DNA from: Pseudomonas panipatensis
GTDB taxonomy: Bacteria; Pseudomonadota; Gammaproteobacteria; Pseudomonadales; Pseudomonadaceae
Length of the DNA: 64,000 nucleotides
Assembly (NCBI RefSeq): GCF_900099785.1
Contig: NZ_FNDS01000006.1
Span: 182,057 to 246,056 of the forward strand
Reading direction: 5' to 3'
The position numbers and the translations under genes were made by a program. Below the pieces are notes generated by a model, which worked only from the letters and a program-made list of their open reading frames with translations, made no database searches and was not told where the DNA came from. Every line of letters starts with the position of its first letter. The stretch's first letter is position 1. Positions 10,473-20,500 of this stretch are shown piece after piece.

Positions 10473-13400
10473 ATGGATCTGTCGCGCCGACTTGTCGTGT
10501 TTTGCTGTCTGTTACTTTGCTGGCCGCTGCTCGTCGCGGCGGCGCCCCCCCTGCTTCTGGCGGGCCACAGCGCGCCCATCGGCGACGCCTGGATGAGCCC
10601 CGCCGAGCGTGCCTGGCTGGCCCAGCATGGTCCGCTGCGCGTCGCTGTCATCGAGACCGACCGCCCGCCGCTGGAGATGCTCAGCGGCGGACGCTATGAA
10701 GGCGTCAGCGCCGACTACCTCGGGCTGCTCTTCGGCGACACGCCGCGCGTGCTCGCCTACCCATCGCGGCAGGCGGCGTTGCAGGCCCTGCAACGCGGCG
10801 AAGTGGACCTGCTCGGCGCCGGCAGCGATTTCGAGGCGGGCGCCAACGGCCTGCTGCGCAGCCGTGCCTACCTGCCCGTGCAGCCGGTGCTGGTCAGCGC
10901 GCAGGCGCGTCCCTTCGATGCGGCGCGGGCGGACACCACCCTGGCCCTGGTCGCCGATTACCTGGCGCTGGCCAAGGTCCGCGCGGCCTACCCGAACAGC
11001 CGCGTGCTGCTGTTCGCCTCGCCGCTGCGGGCACTGGAGGCGCTCAGCCTGGGCAATGTCGACGGGATGATCGGCGATGCCCTGTCAGTGCATTACCTGA
11101 TCAACATGAACTACCTGTTCGATCTGCGCATCGACAACTTCGCGCCCCTGGACAGCGACGGCTTCAGTTTCCTCCTGGCGCAGGGCAACGAGACCCTGCG
11201 CGACCTGCTCGACCACGGCCTGGCGCGCGTCGGTGCGCAGCGCGACGAGGAAATCCTCCGCCGCTGGAGCGCCGGCGAGCGTTTTCGCCTGGTGCAGCGG
11301 CGCCTGGTGTTGAGCCCGCGGGAGAACCGCTGGCTGGCCGCGAACCCGAAGATTCCGGTGGTGGTCACCCGCTATACCGGCTCGCTGGTGCAGGTCGACG
11401 ACGACGGCAAGATCAGCGGTATCGCCCGTGATTACCTGGACCTGCTGGGCCAGCGCGCCGGTCTGCAGTTCAGCTACGCGGCGGTCGACAGCGCCGACGC
11501 GCTGGATCGCGAGATGCGCGCCGGGCGAGCCCTGGCGACGCCGGTGGTGCCGCCCGGCGACTGGGAACTGACGGTCCTCGCGCCCTACCTGCGCGGCACC
11601 GTGATCCTGGCCACCGCCGAGGGTGACCAGCGCATCCACGATCTCCAGGATCTCGCCGGCAAGCGCCTGGCCAGCGCCGCCGGGCGTTACTTCAACCAGA
11701 TGCTGCACGAGCGCTACCCGGACATCCAATTGCTCGAAATGCCCAACCAGTTGGAGTCGCTGCACAGCGTCGAGGAAGGCCGCAGCGATGCCTCCATCAG
11801 CAGCCTGTTCAGCGCCCGCGCGCTGATCGCCAGCCATTTCAAGGGACGCCTGAAGGTCGCCGGTATCCTCGAAGAGCTGAGCACGCCCTACAGCATCGGT
11901 GTGCTCAGGGACCAGCCGGAGCTGGCCTCGATTCTGGAAAAGGCGCAACTGTCGGTGGACCCGGAAGAGATCGCCGCGCTGGTGCGGCGCTGGGAGCCAC
12001 GCCAGGCGGACAACGGCGGCAGTTTCTGGGCCGAACACCGCGAGAGCATCCTGGCCTTCGGCGGCATCGGCGCGCTGCTGGTGCTGCTGTCGCTGGTCTG
12101 GGGCTTCTACCTGAACCGCCAGGTCCTGCGCACGCGGCGCGCCGAGCAGCGCCTGAGCAGCCAGTTGGTCTTGCTCGACAGCCTGATCCAGGCGATTCCC
12201 AATCCGGTCTACCTGCTCGATCGCGACGGCCGCCTGCGCCTGTGCAACCAGGCGCTGCTCGACCTGTTCGACAGCCGCCTGGAAGACTGCCGTGGCAAGA
12301 GCATTCCCGAACTCGGCTGGTTCCCGGAGGCGGAGGCGCGGCGCCTGGCCGAGCTGCACGGGCAGCAGGTCGCGACCGGCAACATGCCGCCGGCCGGTGA
12401 CTATGTGCTGCGCCTGCCTGGCCGCGATCTCTACGTCTATCACTGGGCGGTGGCGCAGCGTGACGCCGACGGCGAGATTCAGGGGGTGATCGGCGGCTGG
12501 GTCGATCTCACCGAGCGCCAGCAACTGATGCAGCAACTGGAGCGCGAGCGGCAGCGCGCCGACGCCGCCAGCGCGGCGAAGAGCCAGTTCCTTTCGACCA
12601 TGAGCCACGAGATCCGCACGCCGATGAACGCCATCATCGGCCTGCAGGAATTGGTGCTGGAGAAAGCCCGCGAGGGCATTCTCGATCGTCCCTCGCTGGA
12701 AGTCGCCCAGGACGCCGCGCGTTCGCTGCTGATGCTCATCGGCAACGTGCTGGACATGGCCCGCATCGAATCCGGGCGCATCGATTCGGCGCCCTTGCCG
12801 GCCTCGTTGCGCCGGCAGATCGAAGGCAGCGTCTCGCTGTTCGCCGGGCTGGCCGTGCAGAAGGGCCTGAGCCTGGAGCTTCAGGCCGGCGCCGAGCTGG
12901 ACCACTGGGTGCTGCTCGACGTGCTGCGCTTCAAACAGGTGCTGTTCAACCTGCTGAACAACGCGATCAAGTTCACCGAGCGCGGCGGTATCACCTTGCG
13001 TGCTTCGGCGACCCGCCAGGGACAGAACCTCGACCTGCTGATCGAGGTGATCGACACCGGCGTCGGCATCAGCGCCGAGGACCAGGCCCGGCTGTTCCAG
13101 CCCTTCGCCCAGGTCGAGCAGCCGGCGCGGCAGGCCGGCAGTGGCCTGGGACTGCACATCAGCCGGCGTCTGGTGGAAATGATGGGCGGCCGCCTCGAAT
13201 TGACCAGCGAGGCGGGCGTGGGCTCCTGCTTCAGCCTGCGCCTGCCGCTGCAGATCACCCAGGCGCCCGGCGAGAAGGAGGGCGTCGCGCTGCAGCCGGC
13301 GGGGCCCGGCGCGCTGAAGGTGCTGGCGGTGGACGACCATCCGGCCAACCGCCTGGTGTTCCAGCAGCAACTGGAGCACCTCGGGCACCGCGCCACCCTT

Positions 13401-14063
13401 GCCGCGAATGGCGAGGAGGGCTGGGAGCTCTGGCTGGCCGGCGACTTCGACGTGGTGCTCACCGACTGCCGCATGGTCGGCGTCGATGGCTACGAGCTGA
13501 CCCGGCGCATCCGCGAAGAAGAAAGCCGCTGCGGGCGCCGCCGCTGCCTGGTGCTCGGCGCCACCGCCAACGCCCTGGACGAGGAAACCCAGCGTTGCCT
13601 GGAGGCCGGCATGGACCAGGTGCTGTTCAAGCCGCTGACCCTGGAGGTACTGCAACAGGCCCTGGCCAGCGCGTCTGCGCCAGCCGCCAAGGCCGGGCCG
13701 GCGTCAGCCACGCCGAGCGGCGCGGTGTTCGACCTGGGCGGGGTGTTCGGTGCCCACCCGGAAACCAACCCGTCGGCGGCGGGCTTCATCGGCACCTTGC
13801 TGGAGGCCAACGAACAGGACCTGATCCAGCTACGGCGCCTCGGCGAGCAGGGCGAGCCCCGGCAACTGGCGGACCTGGCGCACCGCATCGCCGGCGCCGC
13901 GGCCATCGTCCGCGCGCGCGAGCTGGAAGGGCATTGCCGCGATCTGCAAATCATCTGCGAAAGCGATGCCATCGGCGCGCCGCAGCAGGTGCGTGCGGTG
14001 GAGGCGGCGCTGGAGGAATTGCAGCGGCAGTTGCGCGCCTGGCTGCGCAGCCTCGACGCCTGA
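10473..14063 (+). CDS. BvgS-type hybrid sensor histidine kinase
   Basis: 1196 residues. Order: signal peptide (1-25), two periplasmic solute-binding (SBP_bac_3) domains (about 45-275 and 285-510), a membrane segment (about 526-546), a PAS domain (about 563-675), HisKA with FLSTMSHEIRTPMNAIIG (His near 712), HATPase (about 810-925), a receiver domain with the phospho-acceptor Asp in VLTDCRMVG near 997, and a C-terminal Hpt domain with His in LAHRIAGAA near 1137. This is a complete unorthodox phosphorelay like BvgS/EvgS. No response regulator gene is adjacent. It is divergent from the PstS-OmpA gene and converges on xthA with a 2-bp gap. Confidence 0.9.
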   Translation: MDLSRRLVVFCCLLLCWPLLVAAAPPLLLAGHSAPIGDAWMSPAERAWLAQHGPLRVAVIETDRPPLEMLSGGRYEGVSADYLGLLFGDTPRVLAYPSRQAALQALQRGEVDLLGAGSDFEAGANGLLRSRAYLPVQPVLVSAQARPFDAARADTTLALVADYLALAKVRAAYPNSRVLLFASPLRALEALSLGNVDGMIGDALSVHYLINMNYLFDLRIDNFAPLDSDGFSFLLAQGNETLRDLLDHGLARVGAQRDEEILRRWSAGERFRLVQRRLVLSPRENRWLAANPKIPVVVTRYTGSLVQVDDDGKISGIARDYLDLLGQRAGLQFSYAAVDSADALDREMRAGRALATPVVPPGDWELTVLAPYLRGTVILATAEGDQRIHDLQDLAGKRLASAAGRYFNQMLHERYPDIQLLEMPNQLESLHSVEEGRSDASISSLFSARALIASHFKGRLKVAGILEELSTPYSIGVLRDQPELASILEKAQLSVDPEEIAALVRRWEPRQADNGGSFWAEHRESILAFGGIGALLVLLSLVWGFYLNRQVLRTRRAEQRLSSQLVLLDSLIQAIPNPVYLLDRDGRLRLCNQALLDLFDSRLEDCRGKSIPELGWFPEAEARRLAELHGQQVATGNMPPAGDYVLRLPGRDLYVYHWAVAQRDADGEIQGVIGGWVDLTERQQLMQQLERERQRADAASAAKSQFLSTMSHEIRTPMNAIIGLQELVLEKAREGILDRPSLEVAQDAARSLLMLIGNVLDMARIESGRIDSAPLPASLRRQIEGSVSLFAGLAVQKGLSLELQAGAELDHWVLLDVLRFKQVLFNLLNNAIKFTERGGITLRASATRQGQNLDLLIEVIDTGVGISAEDQARLFQPFAQVEQPARQAGSGLGLHISRRLVEMMGGRLELTSEAGVGSCFSLRLPLQITQAPGEKEGVALQPAGPGALKVLAVDDHPANRLVFQQQLEHLGHRATLAANGEEGWELWLAGDFDVVLTDCRMVGVDGYELTRRIREEESRCGRRRCLVLGATANALDEETQRCLEAGMDQVLFKPLTLEVLQQALASASAPAAKAGPASATPSGAVFDLGGVFGAHPETNPSAAGFIGTLLEANEQDLIQLRRLGEQGEPRQLADLAHRIAGAAAIVRARELEGHCRDLQIICESDAIGAPQQVRAVEAALEELQRQLRAWLRSLDA

Positions 14064-14065
14064 AA

Positions 14066-14878
14066 TCAGCTCAATTGCAGCCAGATCGGCGCGTGGTCCG
14101 AGGGCTTCTCCATGCCGCGGATGGCGTAGTCGATGCCGGCCGCCTGCAAGCGCGGACGCAGTGCCTCGGAGGCGAGGATGACGTCGATGCGCAGGCCGCG
14201 CTTGGGCTCGTCCTCGAAGCCACGGCTGCGGTAGTCGAACCAACTGAAGCGGTCGTTCACCTGCGGGTGCAGGTGGCGGAAGCTATCGACCAGGCCCCAG
14301 GTCTTCAGGCGATCGAGCCACTCGCGCTCCTCCGGCAGGAAGCTGCACTTGCCGGTGCGCAGCCAGCGCTTGCGGTTTTCCTCGCCGATGCCAATGTCGC
14401 AGTCCTCGGGGGAGATGTTGATGTCGCCCATGATCAGCAGCGGCTGGCTTGGCTTGAACTGCTCGTCGAGGAGCTTCTGCAGGTCGGCGTAGAAGCGCTG
14501 CTTGGCAGGGAATTTCAGTGGATGGTCGCGGCTTTCGCCCTGCGGGAAGTAGCCGTTCATGACCACGATCGGCTCGCCCTTTTCGTCCTTGAAGGTGCCC
14601 CAGATGAAGCGCCGCTGGGCGTCCTCGCCATCCCCCGGGAAGCCGTAGCGGATCTCTTCCGGCGCCTGGCGCGACATCAGAGCCACGCCGTAGTGGCCTT
14701 TCTGCCCGTGGTAGTGCACGTGGTAGCCGAGGGCTTCGATCTCTTCGCGGGGGAACTGGTCGTCGGCGACCTTGGTTTCCTGCAGGCCGATGACGTCGGG
14801 CTGGTGCGCCTCGATGATCGCCTGCAACTGGGTGGGGCGTGCGCGCAAGCCATTGATATTGAAAGAGACGATTTTCAT
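14066..14878 (-). CDS. xthA: exodeoxyribonuclease III
   Basis: 270-residue AP endonuclease and 3'-5' exonuclease of base-excision repair. The Asn of SFNINGLRA near residue 7, the metal-binding Glu in GLQETK near 34, GDINI near 152 and the catalytic His in SDHAPIWL near the C terminus are all present. Length is typical of the ExoIII family. It is transcribed towards the hybrid kinase and separated from it by two bases. The 199-bp region upstream is shared with the divergent GNAT gene. Confidence 0.95.
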   Translation of the reverse strand: MKIVSFNINGLRARPTQLQAIIEAHQPDVIGLQETKVADDQFPREEIEALGYHVHYHGQKGHYGVALMSRQAPEEIRYGFPGDGEDAQRRFIWGTFKDEKGEPIVVMNGYFPQGESRDHPLKFPAKQRFYADLQKLLDEQFKPSQPLLIMGDINISPEDCDIGIGEENRKRWLRTGKCSFLPEEREWLDRLKTWGLVDSFRHLHPQVNDRFSWFDYRSRGFEDEPKRGLRIDVILASEALRPRLQAAGIDYAIRGMEKPSDHAPIWLQLS

Positions 14879-15077
14879 CCAGGGCGTCCTCGAAAAGGAA
14901 CGATGCTAGCCGTTGGTGGGGGGGCGGGCAAATCCCGCGATGCTCGGCGTCGGGGTTTCTGGCGGGGCCGCGGTGGCGCTGCTAGGTTCAGTACGGGCCG
15001 TCACCGAGTGACGCTCGCTTTGCGCTGCAACCCAGGCTTCGGGCCGGGCCCGAACAACAATAAAAAGAGGTGGCTGC

Positions 15078-15725
15078 ATGTCCGAGACACTCGCCGAAGT
15101 GCGCATGCTGGGCGATTCCTATACCCGCGAAATCCGCTCGTTGCTCTACCACGCCTATCGCCATGAACCGACCTTCAACTACCTGTTCGAGGGCGACCGT
15201 CCGGGCTTCGACCAGCGCGTGCGCGCCACGGTGCGCGAGCTGACCAACCAGCACATGGCCGAGGAGCTGCCGGTGATCGGCCTGGTGCTCGGCGAGCGCC
15301 TGGTGGCGGTGGCGCTGGTCGCCCCGCCGCAGCGCCGCCTGGGCATCACCGAGAGCTGGGCGTGGCGCATGCGCATGCTGCTGACCGCCGGTTTCCGCTG
15401 CACGCGGCGCTACCTCGACTACCACGAAGCGGTGCTCGGCTGCCTGCCGCCGGGGCCCTACCACCTGCTGCCGCTGCTCGGCGTGCACCCGGAGTTCCAG
15501 GGGCGCCACCTCGGCGAGCAACTGCTCAATGCGCTGCACCTGTGGTGCGCCGAAGACAGCGGCTCGCGGGGCCTGGTGCTGGACACTGGAAACAGCCGCT
15601 ACCTGGATTTCTATCGCCGCCACGGCTACCAGGAAATCGGCGAAGTGGCGCTCGGGCCGATCCGCGAACACGTGCTCTTCCAGCCCAATCCGCAACCCGA
15701 GGAGCACCTGGCCAGCCAGGCCTGA
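15078..15725 (+). CDS. GNAT-family N-acetyltransferase
   Basis: 215-residue GNAT protein. The acetyl-CoA pyrophosphate-binding motif is in LLGVHPEFQGRHLGEQLL (about residues 133-150), followed by LVLDTGNSRYLDFYRRHGY, the usual beta-5/alpha-4 region. The N-terminal part is longer than in minimal GNATs. The substrate is unknown. It lies between xthA and tamA with its own spacers, so it is probably monocistronic. Confidence 0.82.
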   Translation: MSETLAEVRMLGDSYTREIRSLLYHAYRHEPTFNYLFEGDRPGFDQRVRATVRELTNQHMAEELPVIGLVLGERLVAVALVAPPQRRLGITESWAWRMRMLLTAGFRCTRRYLDYHEAVLGCLPPGPYHLLPLLGVHPEFQGRHLGEQLLNALHLWCAEDSGSRGLVLDTGNSRYLDFYRRHGYQEIGEVALGPIREHVLFQPNPQPEEHLASQA

Positions 15726-15818
15726 AGCACGCCGCGCGGCCCTCGGCGGTCCCTGAAAAACCCTGGCGGCAAGGCCGCGGTTCTGGACTGCCCGGCTCGC
15801 CGTGCTAGCATCCGCGCC

Positions 15819-17549
15819 ATGAGACTTGTCCATGGATCGCTTCGGCTCGCGCTGATCGGACTGTTGTGCTGGATCGGCACGGCGGTGGCAGCGGAAAGCC
15901 AGCTCGACGTACGCATCACCCCGGCCAACCCGGCGCTCAAGGCCAATATCGAAGCCTATGTGGGCAGCCTCGGCGAGCGCGACGAAGCCGCGCTCCGGCG
16001 CATGCGCCGGAGCGTTCAGGCCCAGGCGCAGGAAGCCGCCCAGGCGCTGGGCTATTACCAGGCGCGCATCCGGGTGCGCGTGGGCGGCGAGCAGCCGGCG
16101 CGCCTGAGCGTCGAGGTCGATCCCGGCGAGCCGGTGCGCCTGCGCCAGGTCAGTATCCGCATCGACGGCCCGGCGGCCGAACTCAAGCGCTTCCGCGTGC
16201 CCGGCGGCGACGGCCTCAAGCCCGGTGCCCAGCTCAACCATGGCACCTACGAAGACGCCAAGCGGCTGATCCAGAACCAGGCGTCGCGCTTCGGCTTCTT
16301 CAGCGGCAAGTTCACCCGCCAGCAGTTGCGCATCGACCCCGAGGCCGGTGTCGCCGACATCGACCTGCTGTATGCCAGCGGGCCGCGTTACCGCCTGGGG
16401 GCGGTCGGCTTCAGCGGCGACTTCCCCTTCGACGAAACCCTGCTGCAGCGCATGGTGCCGTTCCAGCAGGGCGCGGTCTACGACTCCGAGCTGATCGCCG
16501 AACTCAACCAGAACCTGCAGTCCAGCGGCTATTTCGATAGCGTGCGGGTGGACGCCTCGCCGTTGCAGGCGCAGGGCCAGACGATCCCGGTCATGGTCCA
16601 CCTGAGTGCGCGCAAGCCGCGCTCGCTGGGCCTCGGCCTGGGCTTCTCGACCGACGTTGGGCCGCGCGCCAAGGCCAGTTGGACGCGCCATTGGGTCAAC
16701 GCCGAGGGCCATAGCCTGGGCACCGAGATGGAACTCTCCGGGCCGCGGCAGAACGTCGGCGCCTGGTATGAAATCCCCCTCGATCCGCCGCTCACCGACA
16801 AGCTGCGGCTGACCACCGGCTACCAGAGCGAGAACCTGGTGGATACCGAGAGCAAGCAGTTCACCCTCGGCGGCGAGTGGCAGAGCAAGCTGGCCAGCGG
16901 CTGGCAACGCTCGCTGTCGCTGAACTGGCTGCACGAGGAGTACCAACTGGGCGACGACGCCGGCAATAGCAGCTTCCTGATGCCGGGCCTGGGTTATTCC
17001 ATCCTCAGCGCCGACAACAAGGTCGACCCCAACCGGGGCTATCGCCTGCAGATGGAAATGAAAGGCGCCAAGCGCGGCCTGATGGCCGACGCCGATGTCG
17101 CCCATGTCAGCGCCATGGCCAAGGGCCTGACCAGCTTCGGCGGCGGCCAGCGCCTGCTCGGCCGCTTGCAGGTGGGCGGCATCGCCACCGACGACTACTC
17201 GCGGATTCCGCCGTCGCTGCGCTTCTTCGCCGGGGGCGACCAGAGTGTGCGCGGCTACGACTACCAGACCCTGTCGCCGAAGAACGGCGACGGCGACCGC
17301 ATCGGCGGCCGCTACATGATCGCTGGCAGTGTCGAGTACCAGTACCCGATCGCCGAGAAATGGCGCCTGGCGACCTTCGTCGACCAGGGCAATTCGTTCA
17401 ACTCGCTGGACTTGCCGTCGATCAAGACCGGCGTCGGCTTCGGCATCCGCTGGGTGTCGCCGGTGGGACCGCTGCGCCTGGACCTGGCCGACGGCCTCGA
17501 CAATGGCGGCGGCTGGCGCATCCACTTCTCCATGGGGCCGGAACTGTGA
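15819..17549 (+). CDS. tamA: TamA, outer-membrane assembly and translocation protein (Omp85 family)
   Basis: 576 residues with a signal peptide ending near AVAAES (residue 25), three POTRA repeats (about 25-265) and a C-terminal Omp85 beta-barrel starting around LGLGFSTDVGPRAKASW. RFFAGGDQSVRGYDY is the conserved barrel motif. Its stop codon overlaps the GTG start of tamB, the canonical tamA-tamB coupling. TamA works with TamB to span the envelope and has been tied to autotransporter insertion and phospholipid transport to the outer membrane. Confidence 0.93.
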   Translation: MRLVHGSLRLALIGLLCWIGTAVAAESQLDVRITPANPALKANIEAYVGSLGERDEAALRRMRRSVQAQAQEAAQALGYYQARIRVRVGGEQPARLSVEVDPGEPVRLRQVSIRIDGPAAELKRFRVPGGDGLKPGAQLNHGTYEDAKRLIQNQASRFGFFSGKFTRQQLRIDPEAGVADIDLLYASGPRYRLGAVGFSGDFPFDETLLQRMVPFQQGAVYDSELIAELNQNLQSSGYFDSVRVDASPLQAQGQTIPVMVHLSARKPRSLGLGLGFSTDVGPRAKASWTRHWVNAEGHSLGTEMELSGPRQNVGAWYEIPLDPPLTDKLRLTTGYQSENLVDTESKQFTLGGEWQSKLASGWQRSLSLNWLHEEYQLGDDAGNSSFLMPGLGYSILSADNKVDPNRGYRLQMEMKGAKRGLMADADVAHVSAMAKGLTSFGGGQRLLGRLQVGGIATDDYSRIPPSLRFFAGGDQSVRGYDYQTLSPKNGDGDRIGGRYMIAGSVEYQYPIAEKWRLATFVDQGNSFNSLDLPSIKTGVGFGIRWVSPVGPLRLDLADGLDNGGGWRIHFSMGPEL

Positions 17550-20500
17550 AGCGCGCGCTGTACCTGCTGCTGGGCGTCGTGCTCGGCCTGATCCTCCTGC
17601 TCGGCGCCGGCCTGGCCCTGGTACTCGGCAGCGACGCCGGCAGCCGCTGGGCGCTGGGGCTGGTGCCCGGTCTGCAGGTGCAGGGCTTCGACGGTCGCCT
17701 GGGCGGCGCCTGGCGGGCCGAGCGCATCGACTGGCGCGCCGGCGACACCCGCCTGAGCCTGGTCCAGCCGCAACTGGCCTGGTCGCCGTCCTGCCTGCTG
17801 GGCATGACCCTGTGCCTGGATCGCGTCGTGGTCGAGCGCGCCGAGCTGCAATTGGCTGCGGGCCCGGCAACGCCGAGCAGCGGCCCGATCCAGTTGCCGA
17901 CGCTGAGGCTGCCGCTGGCGATCCGGCTCGGCGAGCTACGCCTGGGCAGCTTCCTGCTGGATGGCGTCGAACAGCTCAGGCAGGTGCAGGGCAGCGCGCA
18001 CTGGGCGGCCGACGGCCTGCACATCGACAGCCTCAAGGCCGCCCGCGACGGCCTTGCCGTGGAACTCAGCGGCCTGCTCAGTACCGAGGCCGACTGGCCG
18101 CTGCAGGCGCAGGGCAGCCTCAGCCTGCCGGCGCCTGGCGCGCAACCCTGGAGCCTGACGTTGCAGGCCAAGGGCGCGCTGCTCGGCCATCTGGCCCTGG
18201 AGGCCGACAGCCACGGCTACCTCGACGGCCACCTGAGCGGCGATCTGCAACCCCTGGCGGACAACCTGCCGGCCAGCGCGCGGATCAGCGCCGACGGCTT
18301 CCGTGGCGCCGCCGCACTGCCCGACACCCTGGTGCTGAACAAGGTGCTGCTGGAGGCCAAGGGCGACCTCGCCGCCGGCTACCAGGTCAGCGGCTCGGCG
18401 AGCCTGCCGGGGGAGGGCGGCGAGATCGCCCTGAACCTGCAGGGCCGGGTCGACGCCAAGGGCGCCGACATCCGCGCACTCGACCTCAGCGCCGCGCCCG
18501 CGCAGCGCCTGGGCCTGAGTGGCCGGCTCGACTGGCAGGACGGCTTCGCCGCCGACGCCCGGCTGGACTGGCTGGACTTCCCCTGGCGGCGCCTGTATCC
18601 GCTGGACGAACCACCGGTGGCGCTGCATCGCCTGCAAGCCGAGTTGCAGTACCGCGACACGGGCTACCTGGGCAATTTCAGCGCCGAGCTGCAAGGCCCG
18701 GCCGGGGCCTTCAGCCTTGCCAGTCCGATCTCCGGCAACCTCGGCGAAGTGCACCTGCCGGCGCTGCAACTGCAGGCCGGCCAGGGCAAGGCCGAGGGCC
18801 GCCTGGGGCTGACCTTCGGCGATGCCCTGGCCTGGGATGCCGCGTTACAACTGAGCGACCTCGACCCGGCCTACTGGGTCGCCGAGCTGCCCGGCAGACT
18901 GGCCGGCCCGCTGCGCAGTCAGGGCCGTTTCAAGGATGGCACGCTGAGCCTGGACGCCCAGCTCGATCTGCAAGGCCGCCTGCGCGGCCAGGCGGCGCTG
19001 TTCAAGGGCGTCGCCAAGGGCCAGGGCGAGAGTTGGCGGCTCGACGCTCTGGAACTGCGCCTGGGCGACAACCGCGTCAGCGGTAACGCCAGCCTCGACC
19101 AGCGCCTCGGCGGCCGGCTGGATATCGCCCTGGCGCGCCTCGGCCAGCTCTGGCCGCAGTTGCAGGGTCAGCTCAACGGCCGCCTCGACCTCGCCGGCAG
19201 CCTGCGCGCGCCGCAAGGCCAACTGACCTTGCAGGGGCAGCGCCTGGCCCTGCAGGACAACGGCGTGCGCAGCCTGGACCTCACCGCGCGCCTGGATGCC
19301 GCGCAGCGCGGCGACCTCAGCCTGCGCGCCGAGGGCCTGCGGGTCGGCGACACCCAGCTCGGCACGCTCAGCGCCAAGGGCCAGGGCAATCGCCAGCGCC
19401 AGCAGCTCAGCCTCGGCCTGCAAGGCCAGCCGCTGCAACTGGCGCTGGCGGTCGACGGCGAGTGGAACGGCCGCGACTGGCGCGGGCGCCTGGCCAAGGG
19501 CGAACTGCAAAGCGGCGGCCAGGACTGGCGCCTGCAACAACCGGCGCGCCTGGAGCGCCTCGCCGATGGCCGGGTCAACTTCGGCGCGCACTGCTGGCTG
19601 TCCGGCAGCGCCAGCCTGTGTGGCGGCGAGCAACGGCTGCTGCCGGAACCCAAGCTGCGCTATCAATTGCGCGAGTTCCCGATCGCCAGCCTGGCGCGCT
19701 GGCTGCCGGCAGACTTCGCCTGGCAGGGCACGCTCAACGGCGATCTGCAAGTCGATCTGCCGGCGCGCGGCCCCAGCGGCAACGTCCTGCTCGACGCCGG
19801 CAGCGGCACCCTGCGCCTGCGCGAGCAGGAGCAGTGGATCGATTTTCCCTACCGTACCCTGCGCCTGGAGAGCCGCCTGAGCCCCAGCCGCATCGACAGC
19901 CACCTGCAATTCGCCGGCGACAAGCTCGGCACCCTCGACGCGCAGGTGCGCCTGGACCCCCGGCCGAAGAGCAAGCCACTGGAGGGCAGCTTCTCCCTCA
20001 ATGGTCTCGACCTGGCGGTGGCGCGGCCCTTCGTGCCCATGGTCGAGCGCCTGCAAGGCCGCCTCGACGGCAGCGGCCGCCTTTCCGGCGGCCTGCTCGC
20101 GCCGCGCCTGGATGGCGAGTTGAAACTCAGCGACGGCGAAGTCTCCGGCGGCGACCTGCCGACCCCGCTGCAACAGCTACAGGTGCTGGCGCGCATCAGC
20201 GGCGAGCGCCTCGACCTGAATGGCCGTTGGCGCAGCGGCGACAAGGGTAGCGGCAGCCTCGGCGGCTACCTGGCCTGGAGCCACGGCCTGGACCTGGACC
20301 TGGCCCTGCGCGGCGAGCGCCTGCCGGTCAGCGTCGAGCCCTACGGCAATCTGGAGGTCGCGCCCGACCTGGCCCTGCGCCTGCGCGACGAGCGCCTCAG
20401 CGTGACCGGCAAGGTACAGGTGCCGCGCGGCGCCATCCTCATCCGCCAGTTGCCGCCGTCGACGGTGAAGGTCTCTACGGACGCCCAGGTGCTCGGCGCG

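Noticed and set aside
11085-13655. Long minus-strand open frame (856 codons) opposite the hybrid kinase gene
   Set aside because: It mirrors the codon-position bias of the real gene in GC-rich DNA, has low-complexity Gln/His/Gly-rich translation and no recognisable domain.
14988-17870. Long minus-strand open frame (960 codons) opposite the GNAT and tamA genes
   Set aside because: Arg/Gly/Ala-rich shadow translation without motifs; the plus strand has clear TamA and GNAT proteins.
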